Counted from the first letter of the stretch, positions 24,687-34,395 are shown. The stretch: DNA of 64,000 bases from Phycisphaerales bacterium (GCA_030748805.1 JASMLG010000075.1:1-64000), one strand, 5' to 3'. A program made the numbers and translations. The notes: generated by a model not told the origin, from the letters alone.

Positions 24687-27361
24687 AAAATATAAAGAAA
24701 GTTTTTCAGCGCGACCTCTGGTCTTTAATGATTGTTCCTACAGGTGCAATTGTTGCTGCATTATTTTCTCTTACTTGTGGTATTGTTTTCGTTGCACAAG
24801 TCCTGAAACCAAACTCAATAGTATCAATGAGACCTGTTTTTGAATTTTCTGCATGGCTGTTATTGTTGTTGTGTCCAGCAATTACGATGCGTTTGATATC
24901 AGAGGAAAGGCGATTGGGCACGTGGGAACTTTTGTTATCCTCGCCTATGACAGCTTTTGAAATAGCAAAGGGTAAATTTTTAGCTGCATGGATGTTCTTA
25001 TTGTTAGTACTTGCAACAACCCTCCCGTTGATTGTGGTTTTAGAACTGTATTCAAGTGTTGATTATGGTGTAGTAGCAAGTGGTTATTTAGGCCTTATTC
25101 TTCTTGGTGGGGCAGTTATATCTAGTGGTCTAGTTGTTTCTGCTTTAACAACATCTCAGACAGTATCCTATTTAGTAACTGCATTTTTCTGGTTAACCTT
25201 ATCGTTATCAGCAAAAGTTCTACCCGCGTATGTTCCTACTCGATACGCAGACTTTATTTTTGCAATAGATCCTGATTTAAGGACAGGAGAGTTTGCAATT
25301 GGACTAATAGATTCTGCAAATCTTGTATATTTTCTCTCTATTATTCTTTCGATGGGGTGGATTTCAATTGTTGCTATTGAAACAACAAAACGTTTCTCAA
25401 TCCCAATATTGAAATTTGGTGTTTGTGGCATATTATTATTTGTTTCGTTAATCGCTATAAACGACATTGCGTTGCATGAAAACATGAGAACTAGAATTGA
25501 CGCAACAGGTAGTAGGGCTTACACGCTTAGTGAACAAACACTCCAACTTCTTGATTCAGTTGATGAGAATTGGAAAATTGTTGTGTTACTTGATGAAACA
25601 AAAGTAGGGCGTTCAGTTATTAGTCAGGTTGACGAGGTTCTAAGGCGTTATCAAAATGCTTCCGAGTTTGTTTCAGTAGAAAGAATTAATCCAATAAGTG
25701 CTAATTCTTTAGTCCAATTTGATGAATTGCTTCGTGATTTAATAGAACTGTACGGAGACGAACTGTCGACAGCAGAAGACGAAATACGGAGAGGAGTAGA
25801 AACTTTCAAGGAATTAATGATTTTTGCATCGAGCACTTCTGCTTGGGCTGATGCTCTTTCTACGGTTTCATCCACACCACAAGAACAAGAAACTTTACGA
25901 ACCCTATCAGGAGCACTAGCATTACTTGGAAGTGAGGGTGGAGTAATAGTTGATGAAGTTGAGAAAGCTATGAAAGTGGACTCAAGCCATCCTTTGCCAA
26001 GAATTTCGTCTGCTAGGGACATCTTGGTTGCAGCTACAGGGCAGTGGTCTCAGGAGTTAGCAGAAGTTTCTTGGTGGTTGAAACAGGAAAGGAGTACATC
26101 TATTGCAACGATATGTTCTAATGAATCGGCTTCATTTGAACACATCGCAATTGAACTTTCTAAAGTCGACGATTCTCTAAGACGCCTTGGATCTTTGGAA
26201 CTTGGACAACTTGCATCTCAACTTTCTTCCGGAGAAGGTGCAATCATTATGTCTCCAAATGGAGCAACGATGATTCCTGCAAGTTTGATTTTTCCAAAGA
26301 ATGTTGGTAATCAATTTACAACAGCAATGGACCAGCGATTTAGAGGAGAACAGATTGTTTCATCAGCGATGAGATCGTTGCAATCCTCGGTACATCCTAC
26401 AGTTGTGTTTGTTCATGCTGAAAAACATTCTTTACTAAGCAGAAGGCAAAATAATATTGATTTATGGGCTGCACGTGGATTACTTGAAACAAGCCGTTTC
26501 AATGTGGAAGAGTGGATTCCATCAGATTCTCCTCGTCCTAGTGTACAAGATCCAGTTGTGTGGGTTGTCGTCCCACCTTCAAGCCGTGCTGGATTGGAGA
26601 TTTCAAAACGTGAGCGTTCATTGATTGATTCTGTGAAAGGATTGATTTCAGACAATGAAGCAGTGATGTTAAATATGCAACCCAGTTTATTGCCGAGATA
26701 TGGTCAAAAAGATCCTTGGAAAAAGTTGGCTGAGTTAATTGGGGTTTCTGCCGAAACAGAGAGTGTAATTGTTGAGCAAATAGCTACTTCCCCAAATCAA
26801 CTTAGTGTACAGAAATCACAGGTAATACTTGAAACCGGTAGTGACCACCTAATTTCTAAATCTATAAATGGCAGACAGGTTTATTTTCCTCTTCCAGTTG
26901 CAATTTATGGTGGAGAACCACTGATTTCGGTTGAGCCATCAGAGGACCGTTGGCTCGACAATAGGTGGGAAGTAGAGCTAAGCAACATTGGAGCAAATGT
27001 TCCATTCTCCTCTTCTATACCGATTGCGGCTGCAGTAGAACAGCACAACGGAACAAGAGCAGTTGTAATTGGGTCTGGTGGATGGTTAATGTCGTGGGCT
27101 TCCGATCGAGCCATGTCTCTGGGTGGGAATAAAATTGCAATGGTAAACCCGGGTAATAGTGAATTACTGCTTGCAACTATAGAGTGGCTTGCTGGTCTTG
27201 ATGAGTGGATTGCAGCAGGACCTATTGGTCAGCAATCAAACAGAATTCGAAATCTATCAAAAGGAGCATATCTAACTTGGTCTGCACTACTAATTGTTGG
27301 TATTCCAGTTTTACTTATTGGAACTACTCTATTGATTTCGTTAAGGAGGAACCGAAAATGA
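24683..27361 (+). CDS. ABC-2 permease fused to a GldG-like extracytoplasmic domain
   Basis: The 892-residue protein carries about six membrane segments in residues 15-265 (ABC-2 permease, with EERRLGTWELLLSSP typical of GldF), then a GldG-like region starting RTRIDATGSRAYTLSEQTLQLLDS. A long extracytoplasmic part follows, ending in a final membrane segment at about 865-885 and a basic tail. In Bacteroidetes, GldF and GldG are separate, so this is a fusion. Planctomycetes are known to carry similar Gld-like sets outside gliding motility; the role here is unproven. It overlaps both neighbours by an ATGA. Confidence 0.85.
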   Translation: MKNIKKVFQRDLWSLMIVPTGAIVAALFSLTCGIVFVAQVLKPNSIVSMRPVFEFSAWLLLLLCPAITMRLISEERRLGTWELLLSSPMTAFEIAKGKFLAAWMFLLLVLATTLPLIVVLELYSSVDYGVVASGYLGLILLGGAVISSGLVVSALTTSQTVSYLVTAFFWLTLSLSAKVLPAYVPTRYADFIFAIDPDLRTGEFAIGLIDSANLVYFLSIILSMGWISIVAIETTKRFSIPILKFGVCGILLFVSLIAINDIALHENMRTRIDATGSRAYTLSEQTLQLLDSVDENWKIVVLLDETKVGRSVISQVDEVLRRYQNASEFVSVERINPISANSLVQFDELLRDLIELYGDELSTAEDEIRRGVETFKELMIFASSTSAWADALSTVSSTPQEQETLRTLSGALALLGSEGGVIVDEVEKAMKVDSSHPLPRISSARDILVAATGQWSQELAEVSWWLKQERSTSIATICSNESASFEHIAIELSKVDDSLRRLGSLELGQLASQLSSGEGAIIMSPNGATMIPASLIFPKNVGNQFTTAMDQRFRGEQIVSSAMRSLQSSVHPTVVFVHAEKHSLLSRRQNNIDLWAARGLLETSRFNVEEWIPSDSPRPSVQDPVVWVVVPPSSRAGLEISKRERSLIDSVKGLISDNEAVMLNMQPSLLPRYGQKDPWKKLAELIGVSAETESVIVEQIATSPNQLSVQKSQVILETGSDHLISKSINGRQVYFPLPVAIYGGEPLISVEPSEDRWLDNRWEVELSNIGANVPFSSSIPIAAAVEQHNGTRAVVIGSGGWLMSWASDRAMSLGGNKIAMVNPGNSELLLATIEWLAGLDEWIAAGPIGQQSNRIRNLSKGAYLTWSALLIVGIPVLLIGTTLLISLRRNRK

Positions 27362-28656
27362 TTCCAAATCGAGATGTAGTAATACTATTAGTGATTTGTT
27401 TTGTAACAGTTTTTATTTCTTTTAATTTAACTAATCAAGTTTCTGTAAATAGACATCACAGTGTAAATACGTTGCTTTATGAATCCGAAGTTAACTTTGA
27501 AAACATTATTGAAATAGAAATTAAAAGAAATGACCTCTTGCTTACTTTTGAACAAATTGGAGGTGTTTGGTGGCAACAAAAACCATTTGAAATTCGGATG
27601 AGTTCTCCTTCGATGATTTCAATTGTTAAGGCAGTGGAAGGTGTAAAGGTTCTCGGTGAAATAAGCAGTTCTTCTGATTCTGAGGTTCTCGGGTTTGGTG
27701 ACGAGGCAAATTACATTATGGTTTCTGATGGTATTAATAAAGATGTAATTTTCCTTGGGAGAAAGACACTTGGCGGAAGGGCGTATGCAAAATACGGCAA
27801 CAGAAAAATTGTATTTATAGATCAGTCGTTGCACAGAGGAGTAATCGACTATGATTATCGTAGGTGGAGGGATGTTAGAGTTTTTCCTGAATTCTCAATT
27901 GATGGAAATAGAGTTGAGAGAATTGTTGATGGAAATCGTTTGCTGATTGAACGAAATAATGGGGTTTGGAAAATGAGTGAACCAGTTTCGACTCATATTG
28001 ATTATGAAATGTATTCTGAGTGGGTTGGTCGTATTGCTGCAATGCGCGTTGGCTCATTTGTATTTGATGAGCCAACAGATCTTGCAATGTTCGGATTGCA
28101 TAATCCATCAGCAACATTTTCAGTTACTGATCGCAATGGAAAACAGGTTAGGTTATGGATTGGTGGAAGAGTTTCTTCTGTCTCTCAAGATCGATATGTC
28201 ATGCATGAAAATAATCCAGTGGTATTCAGAATGAAATGGGAAGAGTTGTCTAAGTTGTTCCCGCTGCCTGAAATGTTTGTTGATGCCACTGGTAGTGCAG
28301 TTTCTAGATTTGATGTTAAGCAAATTACAATTCGTTCAACCGGAAATGAAATTAAATATGTTCGAGATTTGGAACGGTGGGTTGATATAAATGGCGTTCA
28401 AGCAAATGAAGAACAAATTGATGCACTTCTAACATGGCTTTTAGAAATAAAACCACCAAGCATCTCAATTGGAAAATATCCAAGAGAAACGGAAGTCGCT
28501 ACTGTTACCCTTGACGGTTACGATTTGTTACCAATAGATACTGTAAGAATTGCTTTAGATGAATCGGGGAAATGGATTCTTGAAAATGGTGACAATGTTC
28601 TTCGTCTACATCCTTCTGACGCGGGCAAGGTCCTGACTCCACTCCTAATTAATTGA
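27358..28656 (+). CDS. DUF4340 domain protein of the Gld-like transporter operon
   Basis: The start is the ATG overlapping the previous stop (ATGA) and preceded by AAGGAGG, the best Shine-Dalgarno in this operon. Longer readings intrude into the permease gene. The 432-residue product has one N-terminal membrane segment (DVVILLVICFVTVFISF) and then extracytoplasmic repeats of the DUF4340 kind (WWQQKPFEIRMSSPSM; LGFGDEANYIMVSDG; WKMSEPVSTHID), probably a partner of the permease. Its role is unknown. Confidence 0.82.
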   Translation: MIPNRDVVILLVICFVTVFISFNLTNQVSVNRHHSVNTLLYESEVNFENIIEIEIKRNDLLLTFEQIGGVWWQQKPFEIRMSSPSMISIVKAVEGVKVLGEISSSSDSEVLGFGDEANYIMVSDGINKDVIFLGRKTLGGRAYAKYGNRKIVFIDQSLHRGVIDYDYRRWRDVRVFPEFSIDGNRVERIVDGNRLLIERNNGVWKMSEPVSTHIDYEMYSEWVGRIAAMRVGSFVFDEPTDLAMFGLHNPSATFSVTDRNGKQVRLWIGGRVSSVSQDRYVMHENNPVVFRMKWEELSKLFPLPEMFVDATGSAVSRFDVKQITIRSTGNEIKYVRDLERWVDINGVQANEEQIDALLTWLLEIKPPSISIGKYPRETEVATVTLDGYDLLPIDTVRIALDESGKWILENGDNVLRLHPSDAGKVLTPLLIN

Positions 28657-28678
28657 CCCATAAGAACCAAGTGTCAAG

Positions 28679-29758
28679 TTAAGCAGTTGTATTGCAGGGG
28701 TTTACGGCGAAACGTTGAACAGTGTCGACCCCACATGGTTGCTGGTTTATTAGATGGGTTGAGATCTTGTCTACCAGAGATGACATATTTATCTTGGGCT
28801 CAACCTTTGATTTGAAAGGAGAAGTAAACATCCATAACTCGTTAACAAGATTTTGGTTGAAAAGATGTTCAAACAGTGTAGCCCCGCCCTCCACAATAAT
28901 ATTGGTGGCACCATATTCGTCAACTAGGTACATAAACAATGGTTTTAGATCCAATACACCTTGATCTAAAGGAAGCGGTAGTAATTTACAAAATGAAAAT
29001 TCAGATGTATCAACATCTTCCGCATGTGCGATAAGTGTCTCCGATTCATCATTTAGAACATTCGATTCATGAGGAGTGCGAAGATTTGGGTCTATCACAA
29101 CTCTTAAAGGAGTTCGGTGTTTAGTTGCCCCTCTTACTGTAAGCCAAGGATTGTCAGATATTACAGTTCCAACTCCAACCACAATAGCATCAACACACCC
29201 TCTTTCTTCGTGGACAAGTTGCTGGCTTTCCTTGCAACTTATCCAATTTGACTCTCCACTAGGAGTTTCGGTGCACCCATCTTTTGTTTGCGCCCACTTA
29301 CAAGTAATCCATGGAAGACCAGTCTTAACTCTATGTGCAAAAGGTGCAATTAACTGGTTGCAAATCTCATCATCAATCACCTCGACTTCAACTCCGTTTC
29401 CCCTAAGAAACTCTGCTCCTCCACTTGCTTCTTCATGCGGATCGTAAGATCCAATCACTACTCGTTTAATATCAGAATTGATTAACGCCTGTGAGCAAGG
29501 AGGAGTTTTCCCTTGGTGGTTACATGGTTCTAAGGTGACATACGCTGTCCCACCAATTGCTGAATTGCTTGCCATTTCTAACGCATTAATTTCAGCATGG
29601 GATTCGCCATATTTTTCATGGAACCCTTTGCCTACGATTTCATCATTTATGTTTGTGATAATACAGCCAACCATTGGGTTTGGTTCAGCCCTACCATGAC
29701 CCTGTACAGCTAGACGTGCTGCTTGATGTAGCATAGAAATATCTAATTTATTACTCAT
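28679..29758 (-). CDS. ribD: bifunctional riboflavin deaminase/reductase
   Basis: RibD deaminates the pyrimidine intermediate and reduces its ribosyl side chain in riboflavin synthesis. The deaminase zinc site is HAE (His54) with PC(N8)C (Cys79, Cys88). The reductase half (about 145-355) shows RPLILH-like core sequences including TCKWAQTKDGCTETPSG and NIIVEGGATLF. The length of 359 matches the family. No FMN riboswitch is evident in the short upstream gap, which instead holds the fusA terminator. The gene ends 22 bp from the convergent DUF4340 gene. Confidence 0.95.
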   Translation of the reverse strand: MSNKLDISMLHQAARLAVQGHGRAEPNPMVGCIITNINDEIVGKGFHEKYGESHAEINALEMASNSAIGGTAYVTLEPCNHQGKTPPCSQALINSDIKRVVIGSYDPHEEASGGAEFLRGNGVEVEVIDDEICNQLIAPFAHRVKTGLPWITCKWAQTKDGCTETPSGESNWISCKESQQLVHEERGCVDAIVVGVGTVISDNPWLTVRGATKHRTPLRVVIDPNLRTPHESNVLNDESETLIAHAEDVDTSEFSFCKLLPLPLDQGVLDLKPLFMYLVDEYGATNIIVEGGATLFEHLFNQNLVNELWMFTSPFKSKVEPKINMSSLVDKISTHLINQQPCGVDTVQRFAVNPCNTTA

Positions 29759-29777
29759 AGATGTACAGATTACAAAA

Positions 29778-29812
29778 AAGAAAGCCCTAAGGTTAGACCA
29801 TTGGGCTTTCTT
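29778..29812 (-). terminator. intrinsic terminator of fusA
   Basis: Stem AAGAAAGCCC/GGGCTTTCTT (10 bp, 15-base loop) lies 22 bp after the fusA stop. On the minus strand the stem is followed by TTTTTTG. The + strand side has no T-run, so it should act leftward only, insulating ribD. Confidence 0.75.
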
Positions 29813-29833
29813 GTGGGTTGGGGTAAATTGAGT

Positions 29834-31948
29834 TTATGCCTTGAGAACTTCTTTTTTTAGATTATCAGGCATTAACCGGTACTCTGAAGGTTCCATAGTG
29901 CTAGAGGCACGCCCTTGAGTCATTCCTCGAAGTACAGTTGTATATCCAAACATTTCTGAAAGCGGTACTTCGGCGTTGATAATTCTAACAACACCTCGAA
30001 GTTCTGATTCATTAATTTGACCGCGCCTACTGGAAAGATCTCCGCTAACTGCTCCAAAGAATTCATCTGGAGTCGTAATAATCACTTTCATAATTGGTTC
30101 AAGTAGAGCAAGTCCTGCTTTTGTGCATGCTTCTCTAAAACCAAGTGCACCAGCTTGTTCAAATGCTACTTGGCTAGAGTCAACTTCGTGATATGAACCA
30201 TCAACCAGTTCACAACACACATTAACCATTGGGTATCCGCCAAGAATTCCTGATGATGATGCGTTTTTAACACCATGTTTGACTGATGGGATGTATTCTC
30301 GTGGAATTGAGCCATGAGTAATTTTGTCTACAAAAACGATACCGTTCTTCATTTCGAGTTCAAGTTCCTCTGCTTCAGCAGCAGTTATTGGTCGAACATT
30401 CATAACAACATCGCCAAACTGTCCTCGACCGCCAGATTGTTTTACAAACTTACCTCGAACGTTTTCTGCAACACCAGTAATTGTTTCACGATATGAAACA
30501 CGTGGAGTTCCAACGTTTACACCTATTTTTAAATCGCGAGTAAGCTTGTTCTTAACGATTTCAAGGTGAAGTTCACCCATGCCAGAGATAATTGTCTCTC
30601 CTGTTTCTTCGTTGTAGTTTGCATGGAACGATGGATCCTCACGACGAATTGTTGTAAGTGCTTCTCCAAGTTTCTTTTTGTCATCGTTTGTGATTGGTTC
30701 GATTGACATTGAAATGACTGGATCTGGGAAGTGCATTTTTTCTAAGATTATTGGATCACCTGTATCACAAAGAGTATCTCCAGTAACAGAGTTCTTTAAT
30801 CCAATAACTGCAACAATTGAACCAGCACCTGCAAAATCAAGTGCTTGACGATCCTTTGCATGCATTTCGTAAATTCGTGATATGTTCTCTTTACGTCCAT
30901 TTCCGGGATTCAATACACGACTACCTTTTTCGAGTTTCCCTGAGTAAACACGGACATAAGTCAAATCACCATGAGAATCACTTACAACTTTGAAAACCAA
31001 TCCAGAGAAGGGGGCGTCTTCACTGTTTGGACGAGATAACTTTTCTTTTACGTCCTTGGGATTTGTTCCTTGAACTTCAGGAACTTCTGTTGGGTCTGGA
31101 AGATATTCGATTACTCCGTTCAATACTCTTTGTACACCAATGTTTTTAAGCGCTGAACCACAATATGTAGGAAAAGCTCGCATATCTATAGTTGCCCGTC
31201 GAAGCGCAGCTTTGAGTTGATCTTCTGTGATGGATGATTCATCCTCAAGATAAAGTTCAGTCAACTCATCATCTAGTTCAGCAATACGTTCGATGATGTC
31301 ATGCCTCCAAAGTTCGGCCATCTCTTTCATATCATCCGGGATTTCTCGTTGTTCAACAACGGATCCCATATCGCCACTATCAAAGTAGTAAGCATTCATT
31401 TCTATTAGGTCAATAATTCCCTCAAACGTATCACCTGCACCTATTGGAAGTTGTACTGCAATTGCATTTGCACCAAGTCGTTCACGAAGCGAACCGTAAC
31501 TAAATTCGAAATCGGCACCAATCTTGTCCATCTTGTTTATTAAGCAAAGACGAGGAACTTTGTAACGATCTGCTTGACGCCAAACGGTTTCGGATTGTGC
31601 TTCAACACCTTCCTTACCATCAAATACAGCTACCGCCCCATCAAGTACCCGCATCGAACGTTCAACTTCAATTGTGAAATCAACATGTCCTGGGGTATCA
31701 ATCAAGTTGATTGTGTATTCTTTTCCAGCGTAATCCCATGGGCATGTAGTTGCTGCTGACTGGATGGTAATACCGCGTTCCTGTTCTTCTTCAAGGAAGT
31801 CCATGGTTGCAGTACCCTCGTGCACTTCACCAATCTTGTAACTCTTTCCGGTGTAGTAAAGGACGCGCTCAGTGACGGTCGTTTTACCTGCGTCGATGTG
31901 AGCACAGATGCCAATGTTTCGTACGTATTTTAAGTATTCTGCAGCCAT
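29834..31948 (-). CDS. fusA: translation elongation factor G
   Basis: EF-G drives ribosomal translocation with GTP. The 704-residue product has G1 AHIDAGKTT (16-24), the switch region [23 protein letters not shown] and [10 protein letters not shown], followed by domains II-V with the [17 protein letters not shown] and GYPMVNV segments. It stands alone here, not in a str operon with rpsL and tufA. The leader contains AAAGAA before the ATG, only a weak Shine-Dalgarno, with no clear leaderless promoter. Planctomycetes often have more than one EF-G paralogue; which type this is needs a tree. Confidence 0.96.
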   Translation of the reverse strand: MAAEYLKYVRNIGICAHIDAGKTTVTERVLYYTGKSYKIGEVHEGTATMDFLEEEQERGITIQSAATTCPWDYAGKEYTINLIDTPGHVDFTIEVERSMRVLDGAVAVFDGKEGVEAQSETVWRQADRYKVPRLCLINKMDKIGADFEFSYGSLRERLGANAIAVQLPIGAGDTFEGIIDLIEMNAYYFDSGDMGSVVEQREIPDDMKEMAELWRHDIIERIAELDDELTELYLEDESSITEDQLKAALRRATIDMRAFPTYCGSALKNIGVQRVLNGVIEYLPDPTEVPEVQGTNPKDVKEKLSRPNSEDAPFSGLVFKVVSDSHGDLTYVRVYSGKLEKGSRVLNPGNGRKENISRIYEMHAKDRQALDFAGAGSIVAVIGLKNSVTGDTLCDTGDPIILEKMHFPDPVISMSIEPITNDDKKKLGEALTTIRREDPSFHANYNEETGETIISGMGELHLEIVKNKLTRDLKIGVNVGTPRVSYRETITGVAENVRGKFVKQSGGRGQFGDVVMNVRPITAAEAEELELEMKNGIVFVDKITHGSIPREYIPSVKHGVKNASSSGILGGYPMVNVCCELVDGSYHEVDSSQVAFEQAGALGFREACTKAGLALLEPIMKVIITTPDEFFGAVSGDLSSRRGQINESELRGVVRIINAEVPLSEMFGYTTVLRGMTQGRASSTMEPSEYRLMPDNLKKEVLKA

Positions 31949-32250
31949 AGTTCTTTACCAATCAGACCAAATTGTCTTATCTCAGATATCCCCAAACCCA
32001 TTGCACACGCAAGGGGTGTATGTAGATTGTTTGTTTTATCTAACACTGTTACCCAGACCTTCCTGAGTTTTCCCTTTTGGGATTAGTCAGTGCAGCTGGG
32101 CCTCTTCTTCATCTTCAAGCAACGGTATTCTCCTTCCGCTGCGCCGTTAAAACGACTGAGACCACATTACGCCAGCAAATTTCGCGCCGTTCGCAAAAAG
32201 AGTGGCAAGCACTGCATTTTATCCGAAAAAGCATGTTAGTCAATCATATT
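31949..32250. other. 302-bp leader region between rnhB-like and fusA genes
   Basis: The part next to fusA (to about 32080) is AT-rich and should hold the fusA promoter and leader, though I cannot name a convincing box. The part from about 32085 to 32234 is GC-richer than its surroundings and holds a possible decayed zinc-ribbon gene on the minus strand. A short TCCC/GGGA hairpin lies near 32070-32083. No tRNA or other RNA gene is recognised. Confidence 0.5.
32087..32234 (-). pseudogene. possible decayed zinc-ribbon protein gene
   Basis: From an ATG the minus strand reads MLFRIKCSACHS, with a CxxC pair like the N-terminus of planctomycete zinc-ribbon proteins. FANGAKFAG, a fitting continuation, lies in a different frame. 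VLTAQRKENTVA, like the usual segment after the second CxxC, returns to the first frame before a stop. The acidic tail LLEDEEEAQLH and a stop lie in yet another frame. The second CxxC is missing. The order of these fragments suggests a frameshifted relic, but the region is short and this is tentative. Confidence 0.25.
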
Positions 32251-33213
32251 TTACGAAGAACGGACTAGTAGTTCGTGTTTTATGCCTTTTTCTTGCAAAA
32301 TGTGTTCGATTTCTCTAAGAAATCGGCGACCATCTTGTACGTAACCCGCAGTTGGCTTTAATTCTGGTAACTGTTCAATGAAATATCTATTAAAACGTAA
32401 CATTTGCAATTCCCTCGTGTACTTAGCAATCATTGAAGCAAGAGATGCGGGAAGATGTTTTTCATCGCTTCTGGAAGCGAACGTAATTGTTGAGAGTTTG
32501 CCATCAATATTAAGACGATACCTACTCATTGTTTGATCTTCGATAAGTACTTGTATTTTGGCACTTGGCCATGAAATCTGAAGATCGTTTCGGTAATTTA
32601 TTTTTCCTCCATGCCTGTCAATCATAATTCTTGGATGCTCAGTTGGAAACTTGTTAATAATGTTGTTGACGTGTTGCATTGCTACAGAGAAATTCAAAGA
32701 TGATTTTGTTGAAAATTCTGTTCGCCTGTTGTAGTCTTCTGCATCAATGGAAGTGCACTTTAGATGTACGCATTTGATTCTGGCTTTTACTAATTCTTTA
32801 CACAGCAAATTGCTGTCAATTTTGAGTAAGTTGAAATCATTGGCTATGGGCAAATTTGTTTGTGATTTACACCAAGGTTTTTCTGCAATGGTGCACTCTA
32901 ATGAAGAATAAAATTCAGTATCTACTTTGGGTAATTTTAAGCCAAGTGCATTCATGAATGCAAATACTCCTCTTTCAAGATGAGTTAAGCCCTTGTTCTT
33001 TGCATTTGATTTGAGTTTTTTAGAATCGTTTACTGCGATTTTCTTTTTGGCATCTTTGCGGTTTTTACAAAGGGTGTGTTCAAGTAATTTCCACATATCT
33101 GGTGCGCCATCTTCTGGTTTGTGATTATCTAAGATAAAACCAGTTGAAGCTACACAGAGTGGACCAAACATTGGCCCATATCCTGCCTCATCTATTCCTG
33201 CATATACAAGCAT
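32251..33213 (-). CDS. large RNase HII-like protein
   Basis: The N-terminus MLVYAGIDEAGYGPMFGPL matches the RNase HII active-site motif GIDEAGRGPxxGP (Asp8, Glu9). DSKKL (63-67) and IMIDRHGGKINY (near 200) supply further acidic positions, and SLASMIAKYTREL resembles the conserved helix near the C-terminus. RNase HII removes ribonucleotides from DNA and RNA from hybrids. At 320 residues it is much longer than usual (about 200) because of inserted segments, and the typical Arg/Gly of the motif is Tyr, so substrate preference may differ. The start is fixed by TATCAT six bases upstream. It diverges from mnmA. Confidence 0.75.
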   Translation of the reverse strand: MLVYAGIDEAGYGPMFGPLCVASTGFILDNHKPEDGAPDMWKLLEHTLCKNRKDAKKKIAVNDSKKLKSNAKNKGLTHLERGVFAFMNALGLKLPKVDTEFYSSLECTIAEKPWCKSQTNLPIANDFNLLKIDSNLLCKELVKARIKCVHLKCTSIDAEDYNRRTEFSTKSSLNFSVAMQHVNNIINKFPTEHPRIMIDRHGGKINYRNDLQISWPSAKIQVLIEDQTMSRYRLNIDGKLSTITFASRSDEKHLPASLASMIAKYTRELQMLRFNRYFIEQLPELKPTAGYVQDGRRFLREIEHILQEKGIKHELLVRSS

Positions 33214-33219
33214 GAGCAA

Positions 33220-33225
33220 ATGATA
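33220..33225 (-). promoter_or_regulatory. -10 box TATCAT, leaderless start of the RNase HII-like gene
   Basis: TATCAT is followed by TTGCTC and the ATG at 33213. An upstream in-frame start 33 bases away would include this box in the coding sequence and precede the conserved MLVYAGIDEAG start. Confidence 0.55.
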
Positions 33226-33235
33226 ACACGATGAA

Positions 33236-33322
33236 GTTACTGTCACTTTCTAAATAAGCACCACTGATGTTTTGATGCCAGTGATGTAATCACCAAGAGT
33301 GACAGTCACTTCTTGTACACTA
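33236..33322. promoter_or_regulatory. paired GTGAC-N-GTCAC module between rnhB-like and mnmA
   Basis: GTTACTGTCAC (33236-33246, one mismatch) and GTGACAGTCAC (33299-33309) lie 63 bp apart. Between them are TAAATAAG and TTTGATGCCA (33271-33280), shared in order with the module at 1999-2082. Downstream is TGTACACTA with TACACT (33316-33321) as the mnmA -10 box. The left site is also 10 bp from the -10 box of the divergent RNase HII-like gene. Confidence 0.65.
33316..33321 (+). promoter_or_regulatory. -10 box TACACT, leaderless mnmA start
   Basis: TACACT, six bases (ACGGAC), ATG at 33328. This decides the start in favour of MAKVLMAMSGG over a TTG 15 bases upstream. Confidence 0.6.
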
Positions 33323-33327
33323 CGGAC

Positions 33328-34395
33328 ATGGCGAAGGTGTTAATGGCGATGTCAGGTGGTGTCGATTCTTCAGTTGCAGCAGCATTGCTTGCTCGGGATG
33401 GGCACGAAGTTGTAGGTTGTTTCATGCGTCTTGGAAATTTGGGAGAAGAGATTTGTGACAATATATCAATTGGCCACAAAGGGTGTTGTTCAATAAACGA
33501 TGCAAATGATGCTAGACATATCTGTGCAAAACTTGGAATGTCTTTTTATGCTCTTGACTTTAAAGATGACTTTGGGCGTATTATTGATTATTTTGTAAAA
33601 GAGTACAACGAGGGAAAAACGCCTAACCCATGCATTAGGTGCAATGATTGGCTTAAATTCGGAAAACTCCAGGACTACGCAAAATCAATTGGGGCTAAGT
33701 ATGTTGCATCAGGTCATTACGCACAAATTAAAAATAACAATGAATTACACATGGGAGAAGACGAGTCAAAAGATCAAAGTTATGTTCTGTTTGTTGCAAA
33801 AAAAGAAAGATTGTCTGAAATGATGTTGCCGATTGGACATTTACAAAAAAGTGAGGTCAGGGGTTTGGCAAAAGAATTCGATCTTCCGGTCTTCAATAAA
33901 CCTGACTCTCAAGAAATCTGTTTCGTTCCTGATGACAATTATGCTAACTTAATTGCAAAGAAAACACCGGGAAGCATGAAACAAGGTAACGTGCTTGATG
34001 CTGATGGCAATATCATCGGGCAACATGAAGGACAACAAAAATACACAATTGGGCAAAGACGTGGTCTTGGTATATCAATGAGTAACCCTGTTTACGTTGT
34101 TGCTAAAGATCCTCTATTGAATACCGTTACATTGGGCTCAGAGGAATTGTTAAATACAAATTCAGTAATTGCAAAAGATACAAATTGGTTAATCGATGAA
34201 AGTGATGATTGGATTCCATGTTCCTCTAAAATTCGTTACAACACTCCTCCAGCCAACGGCAGAGTAAGATTGGTTGGATCAACAATTGAGGTGAAGTTTG
34301 ACGAACCACAGCGTGGTGGAGCACCAGGGCAAGCAGTTGTTTGCTATCAAGGAACTAGAGTTATTTGTGGTGGGTGGATTGAGAGTGTTTCATGA
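33328..34395 (+). CDS. mnmA: tRNA-specific 2-thiouridylase
   Basis: MnmA installs the 2-thio group on U34 of tRNAs for Lys, Glu and Gln, using ATP and relayed sulfur. The 355-residue protein has the PP-loop AMSGGVDSS near its N-terminus, the catalytic cysteine in NPCIRCNDWLKF, and the second cysteine in SQEICFVPDDNY, plus GQHEGQQKYTIGQRRGLG. It is controlled by the paired palindrome module and probably leaderless. The gamma-glutamyltransferase gene overlaps its stop by an ATGA, so the two are co-transcribed. Confidence 0.96.
   Translation: MAKVLMAMSGGVDSSVAAALLARDGHEVVGCFMRLGNLGEEICDNISIGHKGCCSINDANDARHICAKLGMSFYALDFKDDFGRIIDYFVKEYNEGKTPNPCIRCNDWLKFGKLQDYAKSIGAKYVASGHYAQIKNNNELHMGEDESKDQSYVLFVAKKERLSEMMLPIGHLQKSEVRGLAKEFDLPVFNKPDSQEICFVPDDNYANLIAKKTPGSMKQGNVLDADGNIIGQHEGQQKYTIGQRRGLGISMSNPVYVVAKDPLLNTVTLGSEELLNTNSVIAKDTNWLIDESDDWIPCSSKIRYNTPPANGRVRLVGSTIEVKFDEPQRGGAPGQAVVCYQGTRVICGGWIESVS

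Noticed and set aside
28679..29833. FMN riboswitch before ribD
   Set aside because: The 75-bp gap contains only the fusA terminator and a short stretch next to the start; no RFN element fits.
32077..32268. Rightward 63-codon frame upstream of fusA
   Set aside because: It starts at a TTG without a ribosome site, runs against the local operon direction and overlaps the RNase HII-like gene end.
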